Origin: Streptomyces mesophilus
GTDB taxonomy: Bacteria; Actinomycetota; Actinomycetes; Streptomycetales; Streptomycetaceae
Reading direction: 5' to 3'
Assembly (NCBI RefSeq): GCF_011044995.1
Contig: NZ_JAAKZW010000007.1
Coordinates: 1 to 64,000, forward strand
Length of the DNA stretch: 64,000 bases
Of the stretch, positions 37,484 to 46,041 are shown one piece after another. The notes beneath the pieces are model-generated. The model saw only the letters and a program-made list of their open reading frames with translations. It was not told where the DNA came from and did not search any database. Within the stretch, counting starts at the first letter, position 1. Each line of letters starts with the position of its first letter. Made by a program: the position numbers and the translations under genes.

Positions 37484-38683
37484 GGGCCGGCCGCGCTCCC
37501 CCGGCGGCTGCTTCGTGGAGGAATCCTTCGCGGGCGGCTGCTTGGGGGAGCGCTGCTCGTTGTGCCGTTTGGCGTGGGTGCGCAGCCGCGAGGAGAGATC
37601 GTCCGGCGGCAGGAACTGGGCCCAGCGCTCGGGGAATTCCGAGGGCATATCGGGATCGTCCGGATCGTCGTCCTCCTGAGCGGCCCGCGCGGCGGCCGCC
37701 CGCGCCACCATCTCGGCGGCCTTGGCCTCCCTTATGCGCTCATTGGCCTCGCGGGCCGCGGCGGTCGCGATGGACGGCCAGACGCGGTCGATCGCCGCGT
37801 TGACGGCGGCGCCGACGAGGACCGCGAACGCGGACACACCGATCCACAGGAGCACCGCGACGGGGGCCGCGAGCGAGCCGTAGATCGTGGGCCCCTCCAC
37901 GGTGTTGGTGAGGTAGATCCGCAGCAGGAAGCTGCCGAGCACCCACATCCCGAGGGCCACCAGGGCGCCGGGCACGTCCTCGATCCAGGGCGAACGCACC
38001 GGCACCGACACGTGGTAGAGCGTGGTCAGGAAGACGATGCCGAGCACGATGACCACGGGCCAGTACAGGACCTGCACCACGGTGTCGCGCATCGGCAGGA
38101 TCTGCAGGATGGCGTCGGGGCCCGCCACCATCAACGGCAGCGCCACCGAACCGATCACCAGGGCCACGACGAACAGCAGGAACGCGAGCAGCCGTGTCTT
38201 CACGATCCCGCGCACACCGTCCAGGCCGTACATCACGGTGATGGTGTCGATGAACACGGTCACCGCCCGCGAGCCCGACCACAGCGCGAAGATGAAGCCG
38301 AGCGAGATCACATCGGGCCGGCCGCCGTGCAGCACATCGTCGAGGATCGGCTCGGCGATGTCGGTGACGCCCTTGTCGGAGAGCACGGTGCGGGCGGCTT
38401 CGAGAATGTTGTCGCGGACCGACTGGATGGTCTCGGCGCCGGTCCAGGCGTCCACGTAACCGAGCAGACCGACGAGGCTGAGCAGCAGCGGCGGCACGGA
38501 GAGCAGCGTGAAGAACGCGGCCTCGGCGGCCAGGCCCAGAATGCGGTACTCGATACAGGAGTTGACCGTGTCCTTCAGGAGCAGCCAGGCGGTCCTGCGC
38601 TTGGACACGTTCCGGTACACGGCGCGGGCCCGGTGGAGGAGCCGCCCCGACGGCCGCTCAGGTGTTTCTTTTGCCTGGTGCAC
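37481..38683 (-). CDS. YihY/BrkB family membrane protein
   Basis: This inner-membrane protein of about 400 residues has six helices in the YihY/virulence factor BrkB pattern. LAAEAAFFTLLSVPPLLLSLVG is the first conserved helix and IYGSLAAPVAVLLWIGVSAFAVLVG a late one, followed by a charged C-terminal tail of about 90 residues. The biochemical role of the family is not settled. The start is uncertain: GTG 38683 has AAGGA almost touching it, and GTG 38710 would overlap the divergent AidB-like gene. Confidence 0.82.
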   Translation of the reverse strand: MHQAKETPERPSGRLLHRARAVYRNVSKRRTAWLLLKDTVNSCIEYRILGLAAEAAFFTLLSVPPLLLSLVGLLGYVDAWTGAETIQSVRDNILEAARTVLSDKGVTDIAEPILDDVLHGGRPDVISLGFIFALWSGSRAVTVFIDTITVMYGLDGVRGIVKTRLLAFLLFVVALVIGSVALPLMVAGPDAILQILPMRDTVVQVLYWPVVIVLGIVFLTTLYHVSVPVRSPWIEDVPGALVALGMWVLGSFLLRIYLTNTVEGPTIYGSLAAPVAVLLWIGVSAFAVLVGAAVNAAIDRVWPSIATAAAREANERIREAKAAEMVARAAAARAAQEDDDPDDPDMPSEFPERWAQFLPPDDLSSRLRTHAKRHNEQRSPKQPPAKDSSTKQPPGERGRP

Positions 38684-38700
38684 GTCCTTACCGTATCCGC

Positions 38701-40335
38701 ATGAACGCACCCATCCACACCGTCACCAACCAGGCCGAGCCGCTGGTCGGATACGACGTGTTCGCCGCCGACCGCGCTCTGGCGGAGGGGGTCGAACGGC
38801 ACCTCCCCGAGGGGCTCCGCACATCCGTACGGGAGGAGCTGAGCGAGCTCGGCCGTGCGGCCGGTTCGACGCAGGCCCAGGAGTGGGGCGTTCAGGCCGA
38901 CCGGAACCCGCCGCGACTGCATACGCACGACCGCTACGGGTACCGGATCGACGAGGTGGAGTTCCATCCGGCCTGGCACCGGCTGCTGGCGAAAGGGGTC
39001 GGGGCCGGTCTGACCGAGGCCTGGGCGCGTGAGCACGGTCACGTGCGGCGGGCCGCCGGTTTCCTGGTGTGGACGCAGGTCGAACCGGGGCACGGGTGTC
39101 CGCTGTCGATGACGCACGCGGCCGTTCCGGCGCTGCGCACCGACCCCGCGCTCGCGGCCGAGTGGGAGCCGAAGCTCACCTCGCTCGTGTACGACCAGGG
39201 GCTCAGGCCCGTGGCGCAGAAGGCCGGTGCGCTCGTCGGGATGGGCATGACGGAGAAGCAGGGCGGCAGCGACGTACGCGCCAACACGACCCGGGCAAAG
39301 GCGCTCGCGGAGGACGGGACGTATGCGCTGACCGGGCACAAGTGGTTCTGCTCGGCGCCGATGTCGGACGCTTTTCTGGTCCTTGCCCAGGCTCCCGGGG
39401 GGCTCACGTGCTTTCTGGTGCCCCGGGTGCTCGAGGACGGCACGCGCAATCCGTTCGCGATCCAGCGGCTCAAGGACAAGCTGGGCAATCGGGCCAATGC
39501 GTCCGCCGAGGTCGAATTCGCCGGGACGTGGGCGCGCAGGGTCGGTGAGGAGGGGCGCGGGGTGCGGACCATCATCGGGATGGTCGCGGCGACCCGGCTC
39601 GACTGTGTGACCGGCTCGGCGGCGCTGATGCGGCAGGCCGTGGCGCAGGCGGTGCAGCACACCTCGTATCGCAGCGCGTTCGGCGGGGTGCTGATCGAGA
39701 AGCCGTTGATGCGCAATGTCCTCGCCGATCTCGCGGTCGAGTCGGAGGCGGCGACCACGCTCGCGCTGCGGCTCGCCGCGGCCTATGACGACGGCGGCGA
39801 GCGGGAGCGGGCCTTTCTGCGGATCGCGGTGCCCGTCGCCAAGTACTGGGTGACCAAGCGGTGTACGCCCCTGGTGGCCGAGGCGCTGGAGTGTCTGGGC
39901 GGCAACGGGTACGTCGAGGAGTCCGGAATGCCCCGGCTGCTGCGGGAATCGCCGCTCAACTCGATCTGGGAGGGCGCCGGCAATGTCCAGGCGCTCGACG
40001 TGCTGCGGGTGTTGCAGCGTGAACCGGCGGCGTTCGACGCGTTCCTGCGCGAGGTCGGCCTTGCGCGCGGGGCCGATCACCGGCTCGACGCGGCGATCAA
40101 GGCGCTGCTCACCGAACTCGCCGATCTGAGCGGGATGGAGGCACGGGCACGCCGGCTCGTGGAACGGATGGCCGTCGTGCTCCAGGGTTCGCTGCTCGTC
40201 CGGTTCGCGCCGTCGTACGTGGAGGAGGCGTTCTGCGCGTCGCGGCTCGGCGGTGACTGGGGATCGACGTTCGGGACCTTGCCGCACACGCTGGATCTGC
40301 GGGCGGTCGTCGAGCGGGCGCGGCCTGTCGCCTAG
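38701..40335 (+). CDS. AidB-like acyl-CoA dehydrogenase
   Basis: The 544-residue protein has the length and motifs of E. coli AidB (541 residues): THTVTNQ-like start, GMGMTEKQGGSDVRANTTRA near residue 180, LTGHKWFCSAP, RLKDKLGNRANASAEVEF near 256, and EALECLGGNGYVEESGMPRL near 396. AidB is an FAD flavoprotein of the alkylation response that can bind DNA. The ATG at 38701 has no clear ribosome site and may be leaderless. It diverges from the YihY gene. Confidence 0.88.
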   Translation: MNAPIHTVTNQAEPLVGYDVFAADRALAEGVERHLPEGLRTSVREELSELGRAAGSTQAQEWGVQADRNPPRLHTHDRYGYRIDEVEFHPAWHRLLAKGVGAGLTEAWAREHGHVRRAAGFLVWTQVEPGHGCPLSMTHAAVPALRTDPALAAEWEPKLTSLVYDQGLRPVAQKAGALVGMGMTEKQGGSDVRANTTRAKALAEDGTYALTGHKWFCSAPMSDAFLVLAQAPGGLTCFLVPRVLEDGTRNPFAIQRLKDKLGNRANASAEVEFAGTWARRVGEEGRGVRTIIGMVAATRLDCVTGSAALMRQAVAQAVQHTSYRSAFGGVLIEKPLMRNVLADLAVESEAATTLALRLAAAYDDGGERERAFLRIAVPVAKYWVTKRCTPLVAEALECLGGNGYVEESGMPRLLRESPLNSIWEGAGNVQALDVLRVLQREPAAFDAFLREVGLARGADHRLDAAIKALLTELADLSGMEARARRLVERMAVVLQGSLLVRFAPSYVEEAFCASRLGGDWGSTFGTLPHTLDLRAVVERARPVA

Positions 40336-40378
40336 GACCGGCCCGGGCCCCTGACCTGGTACGGGTCGTTCAGTTGAC

Positions 40379-40412
40379 GGGGGTGGTGCTGCGCCGACAC
40401 GGCACCACCCCC
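40379..40412 (+). terminator. Hairpin after the AidB-like gene
   Basis: GGGGGTGGTGC (40379-40389) pairs perfectly with GCACCACCCCC (40402-40412) around a 12-base loop, 44 bases past the stop codon. Confidence 0.85.
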
Positions 40413-40531
40413 GCCCTCATAGCCCCGTAAGTCAGGAGGGCCTGAACGCCGCAGAAGCGGCGGCCAGTTCATTTTCGGTCAACCGCGCGCTTGCTCGCGA
40501 GAGTTGCAAGGGGTTGCATCGTCCCGGTAGC

Positions 40532-40568
40532 CCTCCTTCTGTTCCCCTCGTTCGGGGGGAACAGGAGG
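40532..40568 (+). promoter_or_regulatory. Bulged hairpin in the leader of the GAF regulator
   Basis: CCTCCT-tct-GTTCCCC (40532-40547) pairs with GGGGAACAGGAGG (40556-40568). It ends 46 bases before the GTG start. It could be a leader structure or an upstream terminator; the sequence does not decide. Confidence 0.5.
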
Positions 40569-40614
40569 ACGATGGGTCCAGGCACGATGCGCACTGGCGT
40601 TGTGGGAGGCTCCG

Positions 40615-41907
40615 GTGACGAAGGCAACGATCGACCTGGTCGGACTGGCGGCGATGGATTCCGTCAAGGCGGCGCGGGTGCTCAAGGGAGTACGTGACGC
40701 CGCGCTCACGGGGCAGCGGCCCGCGGTCGGGCCGCGGCCGGTGATCGAGGCGTCCTGGGGCCGGGTGCTGCGCCGTGGTCTGGATCCGGACCGCGATGTG
40801 CGCGCGAGGCTGCTGACCCTGGAGGAGCTGGAGGAGCGGCGCCGCTCCTCCGCGCTCGCCGAGGTGCTGCCGGAGCTGCGGCGCGCTCTGGTGTCCATCG
40901 CGGACGCGGCGCAGCACATCATGGTGGTCGCGGACACGGAGGGCCGGATCCTGTGGCGCGAGGGCGCGTCGGCCGTGCTGCGCATGGCGGACGGCCATGG
41001 CTTCGAACTGGGTGCGGACTGGCGGGAGTCCACCGTCGGCACCAACGGCGTCGGTACGCCGCTGGTCGCGCGCCGTCCTGTCCAGGTCTTCTCGGCCGAG
41101 CATTTCGTCCGTACCCACCACAGCTGGACCTGCGCGGGCTCCCCGGTGACCGACCCCCGGGACGGGCGTCTCATCGGCGTGGTCGATGTCAGCGGACCGC
41201 TCGACACCATGCACCCGGCGACGCTCGCCCTGGTCCACTCGGTGACCCGGCTCGCCGAGGCCGAGCTGCGCACGCGGCACCTGAGCACGCTCGACCGGCT
41301 GCGCACCACCGCCCTGCCGCTGCTCGCCGGGATCAAGGGGCAGGCCGTCGTCGTGGACCCCAACGGCTGGACCGCCGCCGTCACGGGCATGGCCCCGACG
41401 GACCGCCTCGCCCTGCCCAAGTCGTTCGGGCCCGGCCGCGCCTGGCTGCCGTCGCTGGGCGAGTGCCGGGTCGAGCCGCTGCCGGGCGGCTGGCTGCTGC
41501 GGCCGGACGACTCCGGCGGGACGGCCTTCGAAGCGTCCGCCGTCGTGGTGCTCGACCTGAGCAGTCCGCGCCGCTGGACGGTCTCCGTGACCGGTGAGAC
41601 AGGTGGCTGGACCCATGAACTGACCCCGCGCCACGCCGAGTTGCTCTATCTGCTCGCCGCGGCGCCGCAGGGGCGCACGGCGTCCGCCCTTGCCGGGGAA
41701 CTGTTCGGCGACCCGGGCCGCGCGGTGACCGTGCGCGCCGAGCTGTCACGGGTGCGGCGCTATCTGGCGGGGCTGCTGGAAGGGCGGCCGTATCGTTTCC
41801 GCGAAGGCACCGACGTACGCGTGATCCTGCCGCAGGACCCCGCGGATCTGCTGCCGCAGTCGACGGCGAAGTCCGTGGTGCGGGCGCGCCGGGGAGAAGG
41901 GGACTGA
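40615..41907 (+). CDS. GAF-domain transcriptional regulator
   Basis: The 430-residue protein starts with a helical region, then a GAF domain around residues 80-200 (MVVADTEGRILWREG, STVGTNGVGTPL, HHSWTCAGSPV, GVVDVSG). This is the sensor type found in AcoR-like activators, but there is no AAA+ domain. The last 90 residues form a winged-helix-like domain (HAELLYLLAAAPQGRTASAL, RVRRYLAGLLEGRPYRF). Such regulators often sit near aldehyde dehydrogenase genes, which are absent here. GTG 40615 follows GGGAGG. Confidence 0.8.
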   Translation: MTKATIDLVGLAAMDSVKAARVLKGVRDAALTGQRPAVGPRPVIEASWGRVLRRGLDPDRDVRARLLTLEELEERRRSSALAEVLPELRRALVSIADAAQHIMVVADTEGRILWREGASAVLRMADGHGFELGADWRESTVGTNGVGTPLVARRPVQVFSAEHFVRTHHSWTCAGSPVTDPRDGRLIGVVDVSGPLDTMHPATLALVHSVTRLAEAELRTRHLSTLDRLRTTALPLLAGIKGQAVVVDPNGWTAAVTGMAPTDRLALPKSFGPGRAWLPSLGECRVEPLPGGWLLRPDDSGGTAFEASAVVVLDLSSPRRWTVSVTGETGGWTHELTPRHAELLYLLAAAPQGRTASALAGELFGDPGRAVTVRAELSRVRRYLAGLLEGRPYRFREGTDVRVILPQDPADLLPQSTAKSVVRARRGEGD

Positions 41908-41975
41908 GTGTCCGCCTGGCGGACCGGGCGTCCTCCTTTTGGGACGGCGACCCGGCCCATGATTCGCTGTGCGCC

Positions 41976-42524
41976 ATGAGCATCACTGTGACCACCTGGT
42001 CCCTGGAACAGACCTCCCCGGCCGATCTGCGCCCGGCGCACGAGCCCGAGGGCGATGTGCGGATCGTGCGCGCCGAGGTGCCGTCCGCCGAGTTCAGCCG
42101 GTTCCTCTACTCCTCGGTCGGCGGCGACATCGCATGGACCGACCGCCTGCGGCTCGACCGCGCCGAGTGGCAGCGGTATCTGGAGCGGCCGGCGGTCGAG
42201 ACCTGGGTCGTGTACGAGAAGGGGACGCCGGCCGGTTACGTGGAACTCGACCCGCAGGACGAGGGGGTCGTGGAGATCGTCTACTTCGGTCTGCTCCCGG
42301 CCTTCCGCGGCCGGCGCATCGGCGGCCATCTGCTGTCGTACGGGACCGCGCGTGCCTGGGACCTGGCGGACCGCTGGCCGGAGCGCACCCCCACGAAGCG
42401 GGTGTGGCTGCACACCTGCAGCCTGGACGGCGAGCACGCCATGGACAACTACACGCGACGCGGCTTCCGCCTGTTCGACACGAAGGTCGCCGAGGAGGCC
42501 GAGCGCCCGTCGCAAGAGTGGTGA
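41976..42524 (+). CDS. GNAT family N-acetyltransferase
   Basis: This acetyltransferase (182 residues) has EIVYFGLLPAFRGRRIGGHLL, the acetyl-CoA pyrophosphate motif (Q/RxxGxG/A form RGRRIGG), followed by AMDNYTRRGFRLFDTK. Substrate unknown. It begins 68 bases after the GAF regulator and ends at a long terminator, so the two may form one unit. Confidence 0.85.
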   Translation: MSITVTTWSLEQTSPADLRPAHEPEGDVRIVRAEVPSAEFSRFLYSSVGGDIAWTDRLRLDRAEWQRYLERPAVETWVVYEKGTPAGYVELDPQDEGVVEIVYFGLLPAFRGRRIGGHLLSYGTARAWDLADRWPERTPTKRVWLHTCSLDGEHAMDNYTRRGFRLFDTKVAEEAERPSQEW

Positions 42525-42534
42525 TCTGCGCCGA

Positions 42535-42583
42535 TGTGGCCCGGGTGACCTGCGCAGATGCCCTGCGCGTGACCCGGGCCACA
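42535..42583 (+). terminator. Long two-stage hairpin separating GNAT gene and sulfur operon
   Basis: TGTGGCCCGGGT (42535-42546) pairs exactly with ACCCGGGCCACA (42572-42583). An inner stem GCGCAG/CTGCGC (42552-42557 with 42563-42568) continues it. Confidence 0.9.
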
Positions 42584-42608
42584 CTGTCTCACCATCCAGG
42601 ACAACCAT

Positions 42609-42647
42609 GTCCATATAGCGGACGATGCTGGACTGGGTCCAAAGTCC
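42609..42647. promoter_or_regulatory. Two inverted repeats upstream of the sulfur leader (possible operators)
   Basis: GTCCATATAGCGGAC (42609-42623) is GTCC-N7-GGAC, and GGACT (42630-42634) pairs with AGTCC (42643-42647). They lie between a terminator and the leader-peptide start, so they are placed where a sulfur regulator would bind. No regulator gene is linked. Confidence 0.45.
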
Positions 42648-42664
42648 CGTGCCACGCTTCCGTC

Positions 42665-42748
42665 ATGTCTCGAGCTGGAATTGCCTTGGTGAGTCGGCGT
42701 CACGTCGACCTCGGCCGCGTGTCCAGCGCCATCTGTCCGGCGCGCTGA
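42665..42748 (+). CDS. Cysteine-containing leader peptide of the sulfur operon
   Basis: A 27-codon open frame begins MSRAGIALVSRRHVDLGRV and ends SAICPAR. The motif LVSRRHVDLGR...SSAIC recurs, as I recall, in small actinobacterial leader peptides ahead of sulfite reductase genes. The single cysteine codon (42734-42736) is four codons before the stop. The stop lies in a small hairpin GCTGA-N5-TCAGC (42744-42758), and a larger nested hairpin follows. This is the arrangement of ribosome-mediated control by cysteine supply. No Shine-Dalgarno is evident; leaderless translation is possible. Confidence 0.75.
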   Translation: MSRAGIALVSRRHVDLGRVSSAICPAR

Positions 42749-42795
42749 CGCTCTCAGCACGACGCCGCGATTCCCCACGCTCCACCTCTTCTTGA

Positions 42796-42858
42796 TGACC
42801 TGGCGCAATGACGCGCGCGTACTTCCGTACGCCTGAAAGCCCGCGATTGCGCAGGTCA
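42796..42858 (+). promoter_or_regulatory. Nested hairpin in the sulfur-operon leader (candidate attenuator)
   Basis: TGACCTGGCGCAAT (42796-42809) pairs with ATTGCGCAGGTCA (42846-42858) apart from one unpaired C. Inside is GCGTAC-ttcc-GTACGC (42817-42832). The structure ends 20 bases before the AAGGA ribosome site of the sulfite reductase gene. Together with the leader peptide it makes a control element of about 190 bases. Confidence 0.65.
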
Positions 42859-42891
42859 GAGCCGCTCACCCTGTACTGAAGGACGACACCC

Positions 42892-44586
42892 ATGGCCGCC
42901 ACCCCCGAGAAGCCCGCACCAGCACCTCGCCGCCGGCCGGGACGCCACCGCGGCGAGGGACAGTGGGCCGTCGGTCACTTCACACCGCTCAACGGGAACG
43001 AGCAGTTCAAGAAGGACGACGACGGTCTCAATGTGCGGACACGTATTGAGACGATCTACTCCAAGACCGGTTTCGACTCGATCGACCCCAACGACCTGCG
43101 CGGCCGGATGCGCTGGTGGGGCCTGTACACCCAGCGCAAGCCCGGGATCGATGGCGGAAAGACGGCCATCCTCGAACCGGAGGAGCTGGACGACAAGTAC
43201 TTCATGCTGCGCGTCCGGATCGACGGCGGCCGGCTGACCACCGAGCAGCTGCGGGTGATCGGTGAGATCTCGCAGGAGTTCGCGCGCGGCACCGCCGACA
43301 TCACGGACCGGCAGAACATCCAGTACCACTGGATCCGGATCGAGGACGTGCCCGAGATCTGGCGCCGGCTCGAAGAGGTCGGTCTGTCCACCACCGAGGC
43401 CTGCGGTGACACCCCGCGTGTGATCCTCGGTTCGCCCGTCGCGGGGATCGCCGCCGACGAGATCATCGACGGCACGCCGGCCATCGACGAGATCCAGCGC
43501 CGCTTCATCGGCAACCCGGACTTCTCCAACCTGCCGCGCAAGTTCAAGTCCGCGGTCTCCGGCTCGCCCCAGCTCGATGTCGCGCACGAGATCAACGACA
43601 TCGCCTTCGTCGGCGTGAACCACCCCGAGCACGGACCCGGCTTCGACCTCTGGGTCGGCGGCGGTCTGTCCACCAACCCCAAGTTGGGCCAGCGCCTTGG
43701 CGCTTGGGTGCCGCTCGACGAGGTGCCGGATGTGTACGGCGGTGTCATCGGGATCTTCCGTGACTACGGCTACCGGCGCCTGCGCACCCGTGCCCGCCTG
43801 AAGTTCCTGCTCGCCGACTGGGGTCCGGAGAAGTTCCGCCAGATCCTGGAAAACGAGTACCTGCAGCGGAAGCTGATCGACGGGCCCGCCCCTGAGCAGC
43901 CCTCCGGCACCTGGCGTGACCACCTCGGTGTGCACAAGCAGAAGGACGGCCGCTTCTACGTGGGGTTCGCACCGCGCGTCGGACGTGTGGACGGCACCAC
44001 CCTGACGAAGATCGCCGAGGTCGCCGCGGCCCATGGCTCGGGGCGTCTGCGGACCACCGCCGAGCAGAAGATGATCGTGCTCGACATCGAGGAGCCGCAG
44101 GTCGCGTCGCTGGTGTCGGCCCTGGAGGCGCTCGATCTGAAGGTCAACGCCTCGCCGTTCCGGCGCGGCACGATGGCCTGCACCGGAATCGAGTTCTGCA
44201 AGCTGGCGATCGTCGAGACCAAGGCGCGCGGCGCCTCCCTGATCGATGAACTCGAGCGCCGCATCCCTGAGTTCGACGAGCCGATCACCATCAACATCAA
44301 CGGCTGCCCCAACGCCTGCGCCCGTATCCAGGTCGCGGACATCGGTCTCAAGGGCCAGCTGGTCCTCGACGACCAGGGCGAGCAGGTCGAGGGCTACCAG
44401 GTGCACCTCGGTGGCGCGCTGGGCCTGGAGGCCGGCTTCGGCCGCAAGGTCCGTGGCCTGAAGGTCACTTCGCAGGAGCTGCCGGACTACGTGGAGCGCG
44501 TGCTGACCCGTTTCCAGGAGCAGCGCGAGGACGGCGAGCGGTTCGCCACCTGGGCGGGCCGTGCCTCGGAAGCGGACCTCTCATGA
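42892..44586 (+). CDS. Ferredoxin-type sulfite (nitrite/sulfite) reductase
   Basis: The 564-residue enzyme reduces sulfite to sulfide by six electrons. It has the duplicated siroheme fold, and the 4Fe-4S/siroheme cysteines are C430 and C436 (MACTGIEFCKLA) and C472 and C476 (NGCPNACAR). NIQYHWIR and VGVNHPEHGPGF also fit. Nitrite reductases share these motifs, but the cys operon makes sulfite the likely substrate. The ATG at 42892 follows GAAGGA. The next gene overlaps by four bases. Confidence 0.93.
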   Translation: MAATPEKPAPAPRRRPGRHRGEGQWAVGHFTPLNGNEQFKKDDDGLNVRTRIETIYSKTGFDSIDPNDLRGRMRWWGLYTQRKPGIDGGKTAILEPEELDDKYFMLRVRIDGGRLTTEQLRVIGEISQEFARGTADITDRQNIQYHWIRIEDVPEIWRRLEEVGLSTTEACGDTPRVILGSPVAGIAADEIIDGTPAIDEIQRRFIGNPDFSNLPRKFKSAVSGSPQLDVAHEINDIAFVGVNHPEHGPGFDLWVGGGLSTNPKLGQRLGAWVPLDEVPDVYGGVIGIFRDYGYRRLRTRARLKFLLADWGPEKFRQILENEYLQRKLIDGPAPEQPSGTWRDHLGVHKQKDGRFYVGFAPRVGRVDGTTLTKIAEVAAAHGSGRLRTTAEQKMIVLDIEEPQVASLVSALEALDLKVNASPFRRGTMACTGIEFCKLAIVETKARGASLIDELERRIPEFDEPITININGCPNACARIQVADIGLKGQLVLDDQGEQVEGYQVHLGGALGLEAGFGRKVRGLKVTSQELPDYVERVLTRFQEQREDGERFATWAGRASEADLS

Positions 44587-44780
44587 GCGAGCGAGCGGCG
44601 CCCTTCCACTGCCCGTACTGCGGCGACGAGGACCTGCGTCCCAACGAGACCGGCCACGGTGCTTGGGAATGCGCGTCCTGCAACCGCGCCTTTCAGCTGA
44701 AGTTCCTCGGGCTGCTCGCCCGAGGAGTTCGGCGACCCGCCGACCAGGCAGTCAACTCCGGTGGAGGGGACGAGATATGA
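44583..44780 (+). CDS. Small zinc-ribbon protein of the cys operon
   Basis: This 65-residue protein has two CxxC knuckles, CPYCGDEDL (C11, C14) and CASCNRAF (C32, C35), forming a zinc ribbon or rubredoxin-like site. It lies between sulfite reductase and cysH with four-base overlaps on both sides (ATGA). The same small gene is typical of actinobacterial cys operons. It may bind zinc or iron and help electron or sulfur transfer, but the function is unproven. Confidence 0.85.
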   Translation: MSERAAPFHCPYCGDEDLRPNETGHGAWECASCNRAFQLKFLGLLARGVRRPADQAVNSGGGDEI

Positions 44781-45487
44781 CCACGGCTCAGAAGGAACGG
44801 ACGACCGACGAGCTCAAGGAGCTCGCCGAGCAGGCGGGGCGCGACCTGGAGGACGCGACCCCGCTGGAGATCCTCAAGTGGGCGGCCGGCACCTTCGGTT
44901 CGCGCTTCTGCGTCACCTCGTCCATGGAGGACGCGGTGGTCGCGCACCTCGCGTCCCGCGCCATGCCCGGTGTGGACGTGGTGTTCCTGGACACCGGCTA
45001 CCACTTCCCCGAGACCCTCGGCACCGCGGACGCGGTGGGCGCGGTGATGGACGTCAACCTCATCACGCTCACCCCGGTACAGACCGTGGCCGAGCAGGAC
45101 GCCGAGCACGGGCCGAAGCTGCACGACCGCAACCCCGACCTGTGCTGCGCGCTGCGCAAGGTCAAGCCCCTCGAACAGGGCCTGACCTCGTACCAGGCCT
45201 GGGCGACCGGACTGCGCCGCGACGAGTCCCCGACCCGGGCGAACACCCCGGTCGTCGGCTGGGACGCCAAGCGGCAGAAGGTCAAGATCTCGCCGATCGC
45301 CCGGTGGACCCAGGCCGATGTGGACGCGTACATCGCCGAGCACGGCGTACTGACCAATCCGCTTCTGATGGACGGCTATCCGTCGATCGGCTGCGCCCCC
45401 TGCACCTTCCGGGTCGCCGAGGGCGAAGACGCGCGCTCGGGCCGCTGGGCCGGCCGGAACAAGACGGAATGCGGGCTGCACGGATGA
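44777..45487 (+). CDS. cysH: Adenylylsulfate (APS/PAPS) reductase
   Basis: This 236-residue thioredoxin-dependent enzyme reduces activated sulfate to sulfite. Cys232 in the C-terminal ECGLH is the nucleophile. Two extra cysteine pairs, C123-C124 (DLCCALRK) and C206-C209 (GCAPCTF), bind a 4Fe-4S cluster and mark the APS-reducing branch. TSSMEDAVVAHL is the nucleotide-binding site. Yet cysC (APS kinase) follows in the same operon, so PAPS would be made for other uses or as an alternative substrate. The ATG at 44777 follows GGAGGGGA. Confidence 0.93.
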   Translation: MTTAQKERTTDELKELAEQAGRDLEDATPLEILKWAAGTFGSRFCVTSSMEDAVVAHLASRAMPGVDVVFLDTGYHFPETLGTADAVGAVMDVNLITLTPVQTVAEQDAEHGPKLHDRNPDLCCALRKVKPLEQGLTSYQAWATGLRRDESPTRANTPVVGWDAKRQKVKISPIARWTQADVDAYIAEHGVLTNPLLMDGYPSIGCAPCTFRVAEGEDARSGRWAGRNKTECGLHG

Positions 45488-46041
45488 CGACTTCAGAGGT
45501 GAACGACGTGACAGGGGCCACCGTTTGGCTCACCGGTCTGCCGAGCGCCGGCAAGACCACGCTCGCCTACGAGCTGGCCGGGCTGCTGCGCCCTGAGGGC
45601 CACCGGGTCGAGGTGCTCGACGGGGACGAGATCCGCGAGTTCCTCTCCGCGGGCCTCGGCTTCAGCCGCGAGGACCGCGACACCAATGTGCAGCGGATCG
45701 GCTTCGTGGCCGAACTGCTTGCCTCGCAGGGCGTGTTGGTGCTCGTCCCGGTGATCGCCCCGTACGCGGAGAGCCGTGACGCGGTGCGCCGGCGCCACCA
45801 GAAGGAGGGCACGGCGTATCTCGAGGTGCATGTCGCCACGCCCGTCGAGGTGTGCTCGGAGCGCGATGTGAAGGGGCTCTACGCCAAGCAGGCGGCCGGT
45901 GAGATCGCCGGTCTGACCGGCGTCGACGACCCGTACGAGGAGCCGGAGTCGCCCGATCTGCGGATCGAGGCGCATGAGCAGTCGGTGGCGGAGTCGGCGG
46001 CGGCCCTTTTGGGGCTGCTGCGGGAAAGGGGCCTGGCGTGA
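45484..46041 (+). CDS. cysC: Adenylylsulfate kinase
   Basis: The 185-residue kinase phosphorylates APS to PAPS. VWLTGLPSAGKTTLAYEL is the P-loop, VLDGDEIREFLSAGLGFSREDRDTN contains the conserved DGD and N residues, and KGLYAKQAAGEIAGLTGVDDPYE is the lid. ATG 45484 overlaps the cysH stop; GTG 45508 has AGAGGTGA before it and is an alternative (177 residues). Confidence 0.94.
   Translation: MTTSEVNDVTGATVWLTGLPSAGKTTLAYELAGLLRPEGHRVEVLDGDEIREFLSAGLGFSREDRDTNVQRIGFVAELLASQGVLVLVPVIAPYAESRDAVRRRHQKEGTAYLEVHVATPVEVCSERDVKGLYAKQAAGEIAGLTGVDDPYEEPESPDLRIEAHEQSVAESAAALLGLLRERGLA

Noticed and set aside
38671..38700. TTGCCT and TACCGT considered as promoter of the AidB-like gene
   Set aside because: The spacing of 13 bases is too short for a normal promoter.
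40491..40697. Short frame starting at TTG before the GAF regulator, considered as a leader peptide
   Set aside because: No ribosome site, it runs through the regulator start in another frame, and it contains no informative codon run.
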